Of a stretch of 64,000 nucleotides of DNA, positions 26,198-34,475 are shown in pieces. Below the pieces are notes generated by a model. The model was given only the letters and a program-made list of their open reading frames with translations, had not been told where the DNA came from and did no database searches. Each line of letters starts with the position of its first letter. Position 1 is the first letter of the stretch. The position numbers and the translations under genes were made by a program. The DNA is from Streptomyces sp. NBC_01264 (GTDB taxonomy: Bacteria; Actinomycetota; Actinomycetes; Streptomycetales; Streptomycetaceae). Location: assembly GCF_026340675.1 (NCBI RefSeq), contig NZ_JAPEOX010000005.1, positions 1 to 64,000 on the forward strand. The letters are read 5' to 3'.

Positions 26198-27184
26198 GTG
26201 CTGGAGACCCTGGGTCTCGATCTGTTGGCGGAACAGGTCTACCGGATGATGCTGGCCCACCCCGCCGACGGAGTTGCCCAACTCGCAGCCCGCCTGGACA
26301 CGTCCCGGGAAGCAGTCCGTGCCAGCCTCACCAAGCTCAGCGCACTGGCCATCATCCAGCCCTCACAGGAGGAGAAGAACGGCTTTCGGGTGCTGGACCC
26401 TGAGGCCGCAATGGAGGTGCTGCTGGCCCGCCAGCACGCCGAACTGGCCGCCCAGCAGTTACGCGTAGAGGCCTCCCGCGCAGCCGCAGCCCAACTCATC
26501 GCGGAATGCTCCGGGGCCCTGCCGCGCGCTACCGACGACGAACACATCATCGGACCAGACGCCATCCGAGACCGCCTCGCCCAGCTCGCCCGGGAGACCG
26601 CCACCGAGATTATGACCCTCGCTCCGGGCGGCGCCCATCTCACCGCCGACCTGGAAGCCAGCCGCGATCCCAACGCGGAGCTGCTCCGGCGCGGCGTGCG
26701 AAGCCGGACCATCTACCTCGACAGCGTCCGCAACGACAAGCCGACGCTGGAGCACGTCAACTGGCTCAACCAGCACGGTGCCGCCGTCCGCACCAGGATC
26801 TCCCTCCCCCTGCGAAGGATCATCTTTGACCGGCGCCAGGCAGTCCTACCCACCCGCACCGCAGATGCTCGTGCCGGAGCCGTCCTCGTCAGCGGGGAGG
26901 GCACCATCACCGCGCTCTGCGCGCTCTTCGACGCGACCTGGGAGACGGCGACACCCCTCGGGGCCAGCCCCGTCCCCAGCTCACCCGGGATGACCCCTCA
27001 ACAGACCGAGATGCTCAGACTTCTGGCCACCGGAGTAACCGACGAGACCATCGCCAAGAAGTTCGGCATCTCCCCACGGACAGCCCGGCGAATCGCATCA
27101 GACCTCATGGACATCCTCGATGCCCGAAGCCGCTTCCAAGCAGGAGTCCACGCCGTCCAGCGCGGCTGGCTCCCCACCCCCTAG
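26198..27184 (+). CDS. TrmB/LuxR-type transcriptional regulator
   Basis: 328 aa from GTG 26198, preceded by AAGGAGAG. N-terminal residues 1-60 form a TrmB-like winged helix (GVAQLAARLDTSREAVRASLTKL). Residues ~120-250 form a ligand-sensing-like middle domain. A LuxR-type HTH lies at ~268-325 (MTPQQTEMLRLLATGVTDETIAKKFGISPRTARRI). Such regulators control specialised-metabolite or stress genes in Streptomyces. It is 35 bp upstream of dapF on the same strand, so the two are probably cotranscribed. Confidence 0.88.
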   Translation: MLETLGLDLLAEQVYRMMLAHPADGVAQLAARLDTSREAVRASLTKLSALAIIQPSQEEKNGFRVLDPEAAMEVLLARQHAELAAQQLRVEASRAAAAQLIAECSGALPRATDDEHIIGPDAIRDRLAQLARETATEIMTLAPGGAHLTADLEASRDPNAELLRRGVRSRTIYLDSVRNDKPTLEHVNWLNQHGAAVRTRISLPLRRIIFDRRQAVLPTRTADARAGAVLVSGEGTITALCALFDATWETATPLGASPVPSSPGMTPQQTEMLRLLATGVTDETIAKKFGISPRTARRIASDLMDILDARSRFQAGVHAVQRGWLPTP

Positions 27185-27219
27185 CCGGCTCGCGGCACAC
27201 AACACCCTCGGAGCTGACC

Positions 27220-28128
27220 ATGACAGACGTGAAAATACGCTTCGCCAAAGGGCACGGCGCCGGGAACGACTTCATCGTCGTGCCCGACCCCGACGGCCAC
27301 CTGCACCTGACCGCCGACGACGTGAAGGCACTGTGCCACCGACGGACGGGGATCGGCGCCGACGGCCTCCTTCGCGCCGTGCGCTCCACTGCCGAACCCG
27401 AAGCCGAGAGCATGTCCGCCCAGGCCGATTGGTTCATGGACTACCGCAACGCCGACGGCACCAACGGCTCCATGTGCGGCAACGGGATCAGAGTCTTCGC
27501 CCGCTACCTGGCCGACGCGGAATTCTGCCGACCGGGCCTGGTCAGCATCGTCACCCGGGCCGGCATACGACAGGTTCGCATCCCTCCGGCCGACGCAACT
27601 GACGATGCGATCACCGTCGACATGGGACGGCCCCGCCTTCCGGGCCCGGAAAATATCAAGGTCACCGTCGAACCCCGGCACTGGTCCGCCCTGAACGTCG
27701 ACATGGGCAACCCTCACGCCGTGGCGTTCATCGACGACCTCGCTCACGCTGGCGAACTCACCGTCCCACCCACTGTCACCCCAGCCGCGGCTTACCCCGA
27801 CGGTGTCACCGTCGAGTTCGTGACCATCAGGGGCCCTCGAAGACTTTCGGTGCGCGTACACGAACGGGGCGTCGGCGAGACCTCCGCCTGCGGTACGGGG
27901 GCATCCGCAGCCGTGGCGGCGCTTCGCCAACGCGAGAAGCACACTGGCATGGGTCACTACACAGTCGATTTCCCGGGTGGATGCCTCCGGATCACAGTCG
28001 ATGCCGACGAGACCTTCCAGCTCACCGGGCCAGCGGTGATCGTTCTCGAAGGAGCCTTCGCACTGCCGAACGGGCGGACTGGCCCGCTGGCAGTTCTGGC
28101 GGCCACGCAGTCCCTCGGCTCGCAGTAG
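27220..28128 (+). CDS. dapF: Diaminopimelate epimerase (DapF-type)
   Basis: 302 aa, ATG 27220. It has both catalytic cysteines of the family: C86 in NADGTNGSMCGNG and C224 in ETSACGTGASA, plus the substrate strand GHGAGNDFI near the start. The enzyme interconverts LL- and meso-diaminopimelate (or related amino acids) by a two-base mechanism without cofactor. Housekeeping dapF normally lies in a core chromosomal region, so this copy beside a regulator and an exporter remnant may instead epimerise a residue for a specialised product. The canonical YRNADG region reads DYRNADG, compatible with activity. Confidence 0.88.
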   Translation: MTDVKIRFAKGHGAGNDFIVVPDPDGHLHLTADDVKALCHRRTGIGADGLLRAVRSTAEPEAESMSAQADWFMDYRNADGTNGSMCGNGIRVFARYLADAEFCRPGLVSIVTRAGIRQVRIPPADATDDAITVDMGRPRLPGPENIKVTVEPRHWSALNVDMGNPHAVAFIDDLAHAGELTVPPTVTPAAAYPDGVTVEFVTIRGPRRLSVRVHERGVGETSACGTGASAAVAALRQREKHTGMGHYTVDFPGGCLRITVDADETFQLTGPAVIVLEGAFALPNGRTGPLAVLAATQSLGSQ

Positions 28129-28169
28129 CGTCAGAGGTATGTCCGATGAGACGAGGAGCAATGCTCGGA

Positions 28170-29568
28170 ACCTGTGGATCGGCCTGGGGCGGGGTGCCTC
28201 GTGGGATGCGGAGGGCGTACCTTCCCGGGTGATCGACTCATGGTCACCGAATGGGCCCGCGTTCGAGCGCGGGTCGGGAAGGCACGCCCGTGCTCAGCGT
28301 AGTCAACGAAGACGGCACCACCGAGTCTGGTATCTCTCTGATCGACGAGATCGTCCGGGAGGGCGCCCGGCGGATGCTCGCGGCAGCCCTGGAGGCCGAG
28401 GTCGAGCAGTACATAGCCGAGCTCGCTGGCCAGCACGACGAGCGGGGCCGGAGGCTGGTGGTCCGCAACGGCCGTCACCGGCCCCGGTCGGTGACCACGG
28501 CCGCGGGACCGGTCGAGGTGGCCGCGCCGCGTGTGAACGACAAACGAGTCGACGCTGGGACCGGCGAGCGGGAACGGTTCTCCTCGAAGATCCTCGCGCC
28601 GTGGTGCCGGAAGTCCCCGAAGGTCAGCGAGGTCCTGCCCCTGCTCTACCTCCACGGCCTGTCCTCGGGTGACTTCGTGCCCGCACTCGAGCAGTTCCTC
28701 GGCGGCACGGCCGGCCTGTCACCGGCGACGGTGACCCGGCTGACGAAGCAGTGGACAGCAGATCATGCCGTCTTCCAGCGCCGTGACCTGGCGGAAACCG
28801 ATTACGTCTATGTGTGGGCCGACGGCATCCACCCCAAGATCCGTCTGTCCCAGACCCATTCGTGCCTGCTGGTCTTGATGGGCGTCCGCGTCGACGGCAC
28901 CAAGGAGCTGATCGCGATCGCCGAGGGGCTGAGGGAGTCCACCGAGTCCTGGGCGGATCTGCTGCGGGACTGCCGCCGGCGCGGCATGCGCGACCCGGTC
29001 CTGGTCACCGGCGACGGGGCAATGGGGCTGTGGCGGGCCCTGGCGGAGGTGTTCCCCGCCGCCCGCCATCAGAGGTGCTGGGTTCACAAAACCCGCAATG
29101 TCATGAACGCGCTGCCGAAATCCGCGCAGCCCGGCGCGAGGAAAGCCCTCCAGGAAATCTACAACGCCGAGGACCGCACCCACGCCCAGAAGGCGGTCAC
29201 CGCGTTCGAGAAGACGTACGGGGCGAAGTGGCCGAAGGCGGTGAAGAAGATCACCGGCGAGGTCGACGAGCTGCTGGCGTTCTACGACTTCCCCGCCGAG
29301 CACTGGATCCACCTGCGGACCACGAACCCCATCGAATCAACGTTCTCCACAGTCAAGCTCCGGACCAAGGTCACCCGCGGCGCCGGCAGCCCCACCGCCG
29401 CCCTCGCCATGGTCTTCAAGCTCGTGGAATCCGCCCAGGCCCGCTGGCGCGCGGTCACCGCACCCCACCTCGTCGCCCTCGTCCGAGCCGGCAACCGCTT
29501 CGAGAACGGTCACCTCGTCGATCAGGACGAGACCCTCGCGGCATGAACCACCTCAGCTGATCCACAAC
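28170..29568 (+). mobile_element. IS256-family element, intact
   Basis: Imperfect inverted ends around CTGTGGATCGGC (28172) and GCTGATCCACAAC (about 29566). It is inserted at the beginning of an antitoxin-like gene on the right. A trapped piece of a near relative lies at 13107-13220. Exact ends are approximate. Confidence 0.8.
28290..29546 (+). CDS. IS256-family (Mutator-type) transposase
   Basis: 418 aa from GTG 28290, which follows GGAAGG; the frame is open to 28251 without a better start. Landmarks are LIDEIVREGARRMLAAALEAEVEQYI, VRNGRHRPRSVTTAAGPVEV, the first DDE Asp in VWADGIHPKIR, the second in LVTGDGAMGLW, RCWVHKTRNVMNALPKS, and the Glu in LRTTNPIESTFSTVKLR. Full length for the family. 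Confidence 0.95.
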   Translation: MLSVVNEDGTTESGISLIDEIVREGARRMLAAALEAEVEQYIAELAGQHDERGRRLVVRNGRHRPRSVTTAAGPVEVAAPRVNDKRVDAGTGERERFSSKILAPWCRKSPKVSEVLPLLYLHGLSSGDFVPALEQFLGGTAGLSPATVTRLTKQWTADHAVFQRRDLAETDYVYVWADGIHPKIRLSQTHSCLLVLMGVRVDGTKELIAIAEGLRESTESWADLLRDCRRRGMRDPVLVTGDGAMGLWRALAEVFPAARHQRCWVHKTRNVMNALPKSAQPGARKALQEIYNAEDRTHAQKAVTAFEKTYGAKWPKAVKKITGEVDELLAFYDFPAEHWIHLRTTNPIESTFSTVKLRTKVTRGAGSPTAALAMVFKLVESAQARWRAVTAPHLVALVRAGNRFENGHLVDQDETLAA

Positions 29569-29599
29569 TCTTGACTATTGCTCTGAGACGAGCATCAAG

Positions 29600-29953
29600 G
29601 TGAGCGTGGCCATCCGTGATCGTCTGGCGGTGTTGGCGGCCGAGCAGGGCACCACAATCGAGGAGCTCGTCGAAGCCCTCGCCGCCGCACAGCCAACCCA
29701 GGCCGAGTACGTACTGAGCTCGGAGCAGGCTCGCGCTGAGCTCGCCTCAGCCCTGGGAGCCGCGCCTGGTGGGCCAGCACCGGTCCTCCAAGAACTGCCA
29801 GGGGGACCTCTGGCCGCCGCCGGGCCGGAGGAGCAGGTTCTCCAGGCGGCGGCCGAGCTCGGGCTGGACTACACGGTCCGGGTCCAGCAGGCCGGCCAGA
29901 GCGTCTGGGACAAGCTCCGCGCGCATCAAGGCGGTGCCGCCGCAAGATCCTGA
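29600..29953 (+). CDS. Antitoxin-like ribbon-helix-helix protein, probably damaged
   Basis: 117 aa from GTG 29600. The first ~40 residues (SVAIRDRLAVLAAEQGTTIEELVEALAAAQPTQAEY) resemble the RHH DNA-binding half of actinobacterial antitoxins. The usual first strand is missing because the IS256 element ends about 30 bp upstream. The remaining sequence is Ala/Gly/Pro-rich and does not look like a normal antitoxin tail. No toxin gene follows; the CRISPR array begins at 30035. Confidence 0.5.
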   Translation: MSVAIRDRLAVLAAEQGTTIEELVEALAAAQPTQAEYVLSSEQARAELASALGAAPGGPAPVLQELPGGPLAAAGPEEQVLQAAAELGLDYTVRVQQAGQSVWDKLRAHQGGAAARS

Positions 29954-30034
29954 GCGCGCTGGGACCAGATTCCGATCCCGCGTCGACCCTGCGACAATCG
30001 AGGTGCCGCATAAGACGGCCGCGGGGACCGAAGT

Positions 30035-31190
30035 GTTGTCACCCCTGGGGGGGCGATGAGGACACGGCCCGGCCAGCGCGGAGCAGGTGAACCACGCGTT
30101 GTGACCCCTCGGAGAGTCCATGAGGATGCCACGCCGGTCGCTCGCGGCCAGATTCCGCCGGAACACGGCCTTGTGACCCCTCGGAGGGCCGATGAGGACG
30201 ATCTCTCCGAGACGGGCGCGATCCGGCTGCGCCTGCCGTTGTGACCCCTCGTTGTGTCGATGAGGACGGCTCGAAGCGAGCGCCTCAAAGGCGGTCTCTC
30301 GCTGTTGTGACCCCTCGGAGGGTCGATGAGGACCGCCGGCCTTTCGCTGGCGGGGCGTTCCTCGGCCCTGTTGTGACCCCTCGGAGGTCGATGAGGGCCG
30401 CGGCCCGCGCGGTCCTGGTTGCCTCCACCGTCTTCCAGTTGTGACCCCTCGGAGGGTCGATGAGGAAACCGTCACCTGTGACACCACCGACCTCACCACC
30501 GTGTTGTGACCCCTCGGAGGGCCGATGAGGACCTCTACGTGGTGATCGCCGCGGTCGGCTCAGTCACGTTGTGACCCCTCGGAGGGTCGATGAGAATCCG
30601 ACTCACTGTGGGCACGGGTCCGGCCGTCTACACGTTGTGACCCCTCGGAGGGGCGATGAGAACTCGCCATGGCCGGGTTCGTCCGGCACCAGTTCGCGTT
30701 GTGCCCCTGGAGGGTCGATGAGGACCCGCACGGTCCGCCTGTCGCCCACGGGCGCCGCGTAGTTGTGACCCCTTGGAGGGTCGATGAGGACGCTCGGGCG
30801 AAGCAGGACGAGCGCCTCGCCTTCTTGTTGTGACCTCTCGGAGAGTCGGTGAGGGCTGCAGTGGGCCGACCCGGCCCTCCACGGTCAGCTGTTGTGACCC
30901 CTCGGAGGGTCGATGAGGATCCGAGATACGGAGGTCACCACTATGAGCGCCCTGCCGCAGTTGTGACCCCTTGGAGGGTCGATGAGGACGCCGCATGAAG
31001 CTCACCCTCTCCACCGAGACCCTGACGTTGCGACCCCTCGGAGGGTCGATGAGGACACCCAACGCGTGCACGGTCATGAGGGTGCCGTTGTGGAGTTGTG
31101 ACCCCTCGGAGGGTCGATGACGCCGGCAGAGTTCGCCGGCCTGGGCGTCCTGATCCCGGTGTTGTGACCCCTCGGAGGGTCGATGAAGAC
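30035..31190 (-). CRISPR. CRISPR array, 18 repeats, no cas genes in window
   Basis: Repeats of 30 bp (plus strand GTTGTGACCCC...CGATGAGGAC) start at 30035, 30098, 30170, 30238, 30304, 30370, 30438, 30503, 30568, 30634, 30698, 30762, 30827, 30891, 30960, 31027, 31095 and 31161. The 17 spacers are 34-42 bp and all differ. The repeat contains a 5-bp stem (GACCC/GGGTC). I favour minus-strand transcription: in that direction repeats end in CACAAC, like known repeats that end in AAC, and the most degenerate repeat (30035) falls at the far end. Repeat 4 (30238) and repeats at 30370 and 30698 also carry changes or deletions. Spacer length fits type III or some type I systems. ORFs read through the array are artefacts. 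Confidence 0.95.
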
Positions 31191-31311
31191 AGGGCTGGCT
31201 TCGTAGGTGAGAACGGAGAGCGAATGTCGGTGGGGCCTGGCATCGGTCCTTGATCGAGATGTCCAGAAATATTGATGAGAACTGGCAGCACCCAGCGGGC
31301 TCGGCTGGGGC

Positions 31312-31797
31312 GTGTCGGCACCGACGGGCATAATTCCGGCTGTGGATCTGAGACCAGAGTTGCTGCCCCCGCCCGTGAGTCGGCAACGGCTGGGCGAGTT
31401 GTGCGCCGAGGTCGACCGGATCGCTGACCTGTTGGCCGCCCGTCCGGAGGCGGCGGTCGAGGCGGTCGCGGCCTTCAACGCGATGACCGGTCACGACTAC
31501 GAGGCGCTTGACTTCACCGAATACGACGGCAGCAGGAGTCTGGAGGAGTTCGCGATGGAGGCGGCCCGGCCGGCTCGCCCCGTGGTCGCGGACATCTCCT
31601 GGGACGAGCTCGTTGAGATCGTTCGCAGACTTCTGATGGCCTCCCCGGAGAGCGACTACTATCTGCGGCTCCTGGAGACGAACGTGTCGCATCCCCGGGT
31701 GAGTGACCTGGTCTTCCACCCGTCGGACGCGCTTAAGGATGCGTCTGCGGAGCAGATTGTCGACGAGGCTCTGAAGTACCGGCCGATCGCGCTCTGA
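31312..31797 (+). CDS. Colicin/pyocin immunity-family protein with N-terminal extension
   Basis: 161 aa from GTG 31312. The last ~70 residues (SWDELVEIVRRLLMASPESDYYLRLLETNVSHPRVSDLVFHP and so on) follow the Im2/Im9 pattern: short helix, acidic helix II, H-P-x-x-S-D-L-x-x-x-P, then a Ser-rich turn and final helix. Im proteins bind and block nuclease bacteriocins. The first ~85 residues are an additional helical region not found in classical Im proteins. No nuclease toxin gene is visible nearby, so it may act as an orphan immunity gene against rival strains. It lies between the CRISPR array and IS21. Confidence 0.72.
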   Translation: MSAPTGIIPAVDLRPELLPPPVSRQRLGELCAEVDRIADLLAARPEAAVEAVAAFNAMTGHDYEALDFTEYDGSRSLEEFAMEAARPARPVVADISWDELVEIVRRLLMASPESDYYLRLLETNVSHPRVSDLVFHPSDALKDASAEQIVDEALKYRPIAL

Positions 31798-31810
31798 GCT
31801 GCGAGCGAGC

Positions 31811-32608
31811 TCAGCCGGCCGCCTGCTGCTGTTCGGCGCGGGCGCGGGTGGTGGCGAGTCGGTAGGAGTCGGTGCCGGTCTCGATGATGTTGCCGCCGAA
31901 GGTGAGGCGGTCGACGATGGCGGCGCAAAGACGAGGATCCGTGAAGGTCTTTGTCCAGCCAGAGAAGGATTCGTTCGAGGCGATCGCCACGCTGTTCTTT
32001 TCCTCCCGCTCGGTCAGAACCTGGAAGAGGAGTTCGGCGCCACGGCGGTCGAGTTCCATGTAGCCGAGTTCGTCGATGCACAAAAGATCGACGCGGCCGT
32101 AGCGGGCGATCGTCTTGGTCAGCTGCTTCTCGTCGGCGGCCTCGACGAGCTCGTTGACCAGCTTCGTTGCCAGCACGTACTTGACCCGGTAGCCGGCCAT
32201 CGCGGCTTCGGTGCCGAGGGCGATCAGCAGGTGGGACTTGCCCGTGCCGGAGTCACCGATGAGGCAGAGCGGCAAGCTTTTCTTGATCCATTCGCACTTG
32301 GCGAGGGTGTGGATCATGGCCGCGTCGATGTTGGGGTTGGCATCGAAGTCGAACTTCCGCAGGGACTTGTCGCGGGGGAACCCGGCGGCCTTGATACGGC
32401 GTTCGGAGCGTCGTCGGGCCCGGTCGTCGCACTCGGCAAGGAGGAGTTCGGCGAGGAAGCCGAGGTAGGACATTTGCTCGCGCTCGGCTGTCGCAGCGAC
32501 CTCGGGGAACTGGGACCGGATGGTGGGCAGCCGCAGCATCCTGCATGCCTGGTCGACCGCAGCAGTGGCGGCTTGCTCGGTGAGTCCTCGCTGGCGGGGG
32601 AAGGTCAC
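31811..32608 (-). CDS. istB: IS21 helper ATPase IstB
   Basis: 265 aa AAA+ ATPase. It has Walker A GDSGTGKSH, Walker B LLCIDELGY and the sensor-like SNESFSGW, plus the family N-terminus (RMLRLPTIRSQFPEVAATAERE). IstB oligomerises on target DNA and activates the IstA transposase. It starts 12 bp after the istA stop, so the pair is cotranscribed. Confidence 0.96.
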   Translation of the reverse strand: MTFPRQRGLTEQAATAAVDQACRMLRLPTIRSQFPEVAATAEREQMSYLGFLAELLLAECDDRARRRSERRIKAAGFPRDKSLRKFDFDANPNIDAAMIHTLAKCEWIKKSLPLCLIGDSGTGKSHLLIALGTEAAMAGYRVKYVLATKLVNELVEAADEKQLTKTIARYGRVDLLCIDELGYMELDRRGAELLFQVLTEREEKNSVAIASNESFSGWTKTFTDPRLCAAIVDRLTFGGNIIETGTDSYRLATTRARAEQQQAAG

Positions 32609-32620
32609 AGTCGTTCTCCT

Positions 32621-34237
32621 TCAGGTGGTGGGGCGATCCGGCCGACGCAGCCGCAGCAGTTGGTCGTAGTGGGCGACCGAAGGAAGCGGCCGCTTGTCGG
32701 GTGGCAGGTGAGCCAGGCGGCGCGAGGCCAGGGACGTCACATTGGACCGGCCAACCGTGGGCGGCACGGGCTCTTCGGCATGGCACTCCTCCGCCGCCTT
32801 GCGGGCTTCGAGTGCGACGGCATCCGCGGTCAGCGCACCCGTTTTAAGGGCTGCCGCGAGACCGGTGACCAGGTGTTCGTGGGGCAGGTGGCGGCCGAGG
32901 AGGAGGACCTCGATCAGCGCGCGGGTGCCGTCGCGTTCTCCGTGGGCCTTCACGGCCGCCGCCCACCAGGCGTCATGGACCGGGGTGAATCTGCCCGCGG
33001 AGCGGGCCTGATCGAGCGCGGTCGCTCCCGGCAGGGCACCGGGCTTGCGCACGAGTGCCTCCAGGTAGTGGTCCAGGTCGAGGCGGCATCCTCCCTTGGC
33101 GATGAGCCGTTCATGCCGGGCGACTTCCTCGCGGCCGTCGTGGACCACCAGCTCAGAAGCGTGCAGCATCGCGCGGACCGTCCTGCCGATCAGCCGCACC
33201 GGCACGGAGTAGCGGTTGGTGCGGACGCTGATCTGGCTGTAGCGGTCGACCCGCAAGGTGAAGAGCCGGCCCGTTTCGAACGGCTCGTCCGGCAACGGGC
33301 CCAGCAGGGGGCGCTCGGCTGTGAAGTACTCACCGATCGTGCGGGGCCGCGAGCGGATCCTCCGGGCATCGTCCGCTTCGTCCCACCGCTCGATCATCGA
33401 ATTCAGCTCGGCGAGAGTGGCGACTTCGGGAACGGGGACGAGGTGGTTTCGGCGGAACCAGCCGATCTGTCCCTCGACCCCGCCTTTCTCGTGGGCGCCG
33501 CGGATTCCAGGCTGGCAGTAAAGAGCCTCCAGGCCGTAGTGCGAGCGGAACGCGGTCCACCGCTCGGCCTCGACCCGCTGCCGGGAGAAGCCCAGCACCT
33601 GGGCGACCGCGGCCCTGAGGTTGTCGTAGCGGACCTTCGAGGTCGGCACTCCGCCCAGCACGTTGAGAGCGTGGACGTGGCCCTCGAAGAACGCCTCCTG
33701 CCCGGCCGACGCGAAGATCCGGTGCACGGCCTTGCCCGAGTAGGACAGGCGGAACGCGAACAGGTAGCAGGTCACCAGCTCGCCGGCCAACCGCACGGTC
33801 ACGTCCCCGAAGTCGACCTCCGCTTCAGCTCCGGGTTTGTGGGTCTGCGGGATGAACGCCTCCACCACACCCCGGCCGGCCTGGACCCTGATCTCCTCAC
33901 GGCGCGTCGCCACGTACCCGCGGACCATCTGGTACGAGATTTCGTCCGCGCCGTGTTCATCCAGTAGCCGCTCGAAGATCCGTTTCACGGTGTGCCGCTG
34001 CTTGCGCGGCGCGTCCAGGTCCGCCCGCAGCATCTGGTCGATCAACGGCTTGAACGGATCCAGCCGGGTCGCCCTCGGGGGAAGCTGCTTCCTCGGCTCC
34101 GGCCAGGCCGAGGACAACGCCTTCTGCACCGTCAAGAACCCGACGCCGTACTTCCGCTGAAGAGCGCGGTTGGACAGCCCATGCCGCGAGTCACGGCGGA
34201 TCGCCGCGTACAGATCGACCTTGGACTTCGGCAGCAC
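32621..34237 (-). CDS. istA: IS21 transposase IstA
   Basis: 538 aa from GTG 34237 (VLPKSKVDLYAAIRRDSRHG); the frame is open to 34300 but the extra residues are not family-like. An N-terminal HTH (LSNRALQRKYGVGFLTVQKAL) precedes the DDE domain, with Asp in EAEVDFGDVTV, Asp in VRYDNLRAAV and Glu in HEKGGVEGQIGWFRRN. The C-terminal beta domain (ISVRTNRYSVPVRLIG) is present. Complete. Confidence 0.95.
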   Translation of the reverse strand: MLPKSKVDLYAAIRRDSRHGLSNRALQRKYGVGFLTVQKALSSAWPEPRKQLPPRATRLDPFKPLIDQMLRADLDAPRKQRHTVKRIFERLLDEHGADEISYQMVRGYVATRREEIRVQAGRGVVEAFIPQTHKPGAEAEVDFGDVTVRLAGELVTCYLFAFRLSYSGKAVHRIFASAGQEAFFEGHVHALNVLGGVPTSKVRYDNLRAAVAQVLGFSRQRVEAERWTAFRSHYGLEALYCQPGIRGAHEKGGVEGQIGWFRRNHLVPVPEVATLAELNSMIERWDEADDARRIRSRPRTIGEYFTAERPLLGPLPDEPFETGRLFTLRVDRYSQISVRTNRYSVPVRLIGRTVRAMLHASELVVHDGREEVARHERLIAKGGCRLDLDHYLEALVRKPGALPGATALDQARSAGRFTPVHDAWWAAAVKAHGERDGTRALIEVLLLGRHLPHEHLVTGLAAALKTGALTADAVALEARKAAEECHAEEPVPPTVGRSNVTSLASRRLAHLPPDKRPLPSVAHYDQLLRLRRPDRPTT

Positions 34238-34475
34238 CCCGGCCCCCTCATCGTGCAGAGCACAACCATGGTCCCGAAGCAAGCATCCAGGTGCTCTCAA
34301 ATCTCAGCGACATCACTCTTCCGTGGAAGAGGGTGCTCTCGCGGCTGAGCTACAGGCGCTCTCGCAACTCGCTGACAAAGCCACCCACGGTACCCGCGGA
34401 CAGTGACCGCCGCTTCACTGATTGCAAGGCCGGCCGCCCGTCACGTTCCACCCGAAACCCGTTTCTGGAGGCATC

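Larger units (their letters stand above)
31800..34330 (-). mobile_element. IS21-family element
   Basis: Contains istA and istB in the usual order and on one strand. At the istA side two GGTGCTCTC repeats (around 34290 and 34331) resemble the multiple terminal repeats of IS21 elements. I could not define the exact opposite end, so boundaries are approximate. Confidence 0.75.

Noticed and set aside
30035..31190. Open frames running through the repeat array (for example toward 31719 on the minus strand)
   Set aside because: They consist of translated CRISPR repeats (HRPSEGSQ-type) with a 65-bp period and no ribosome site.
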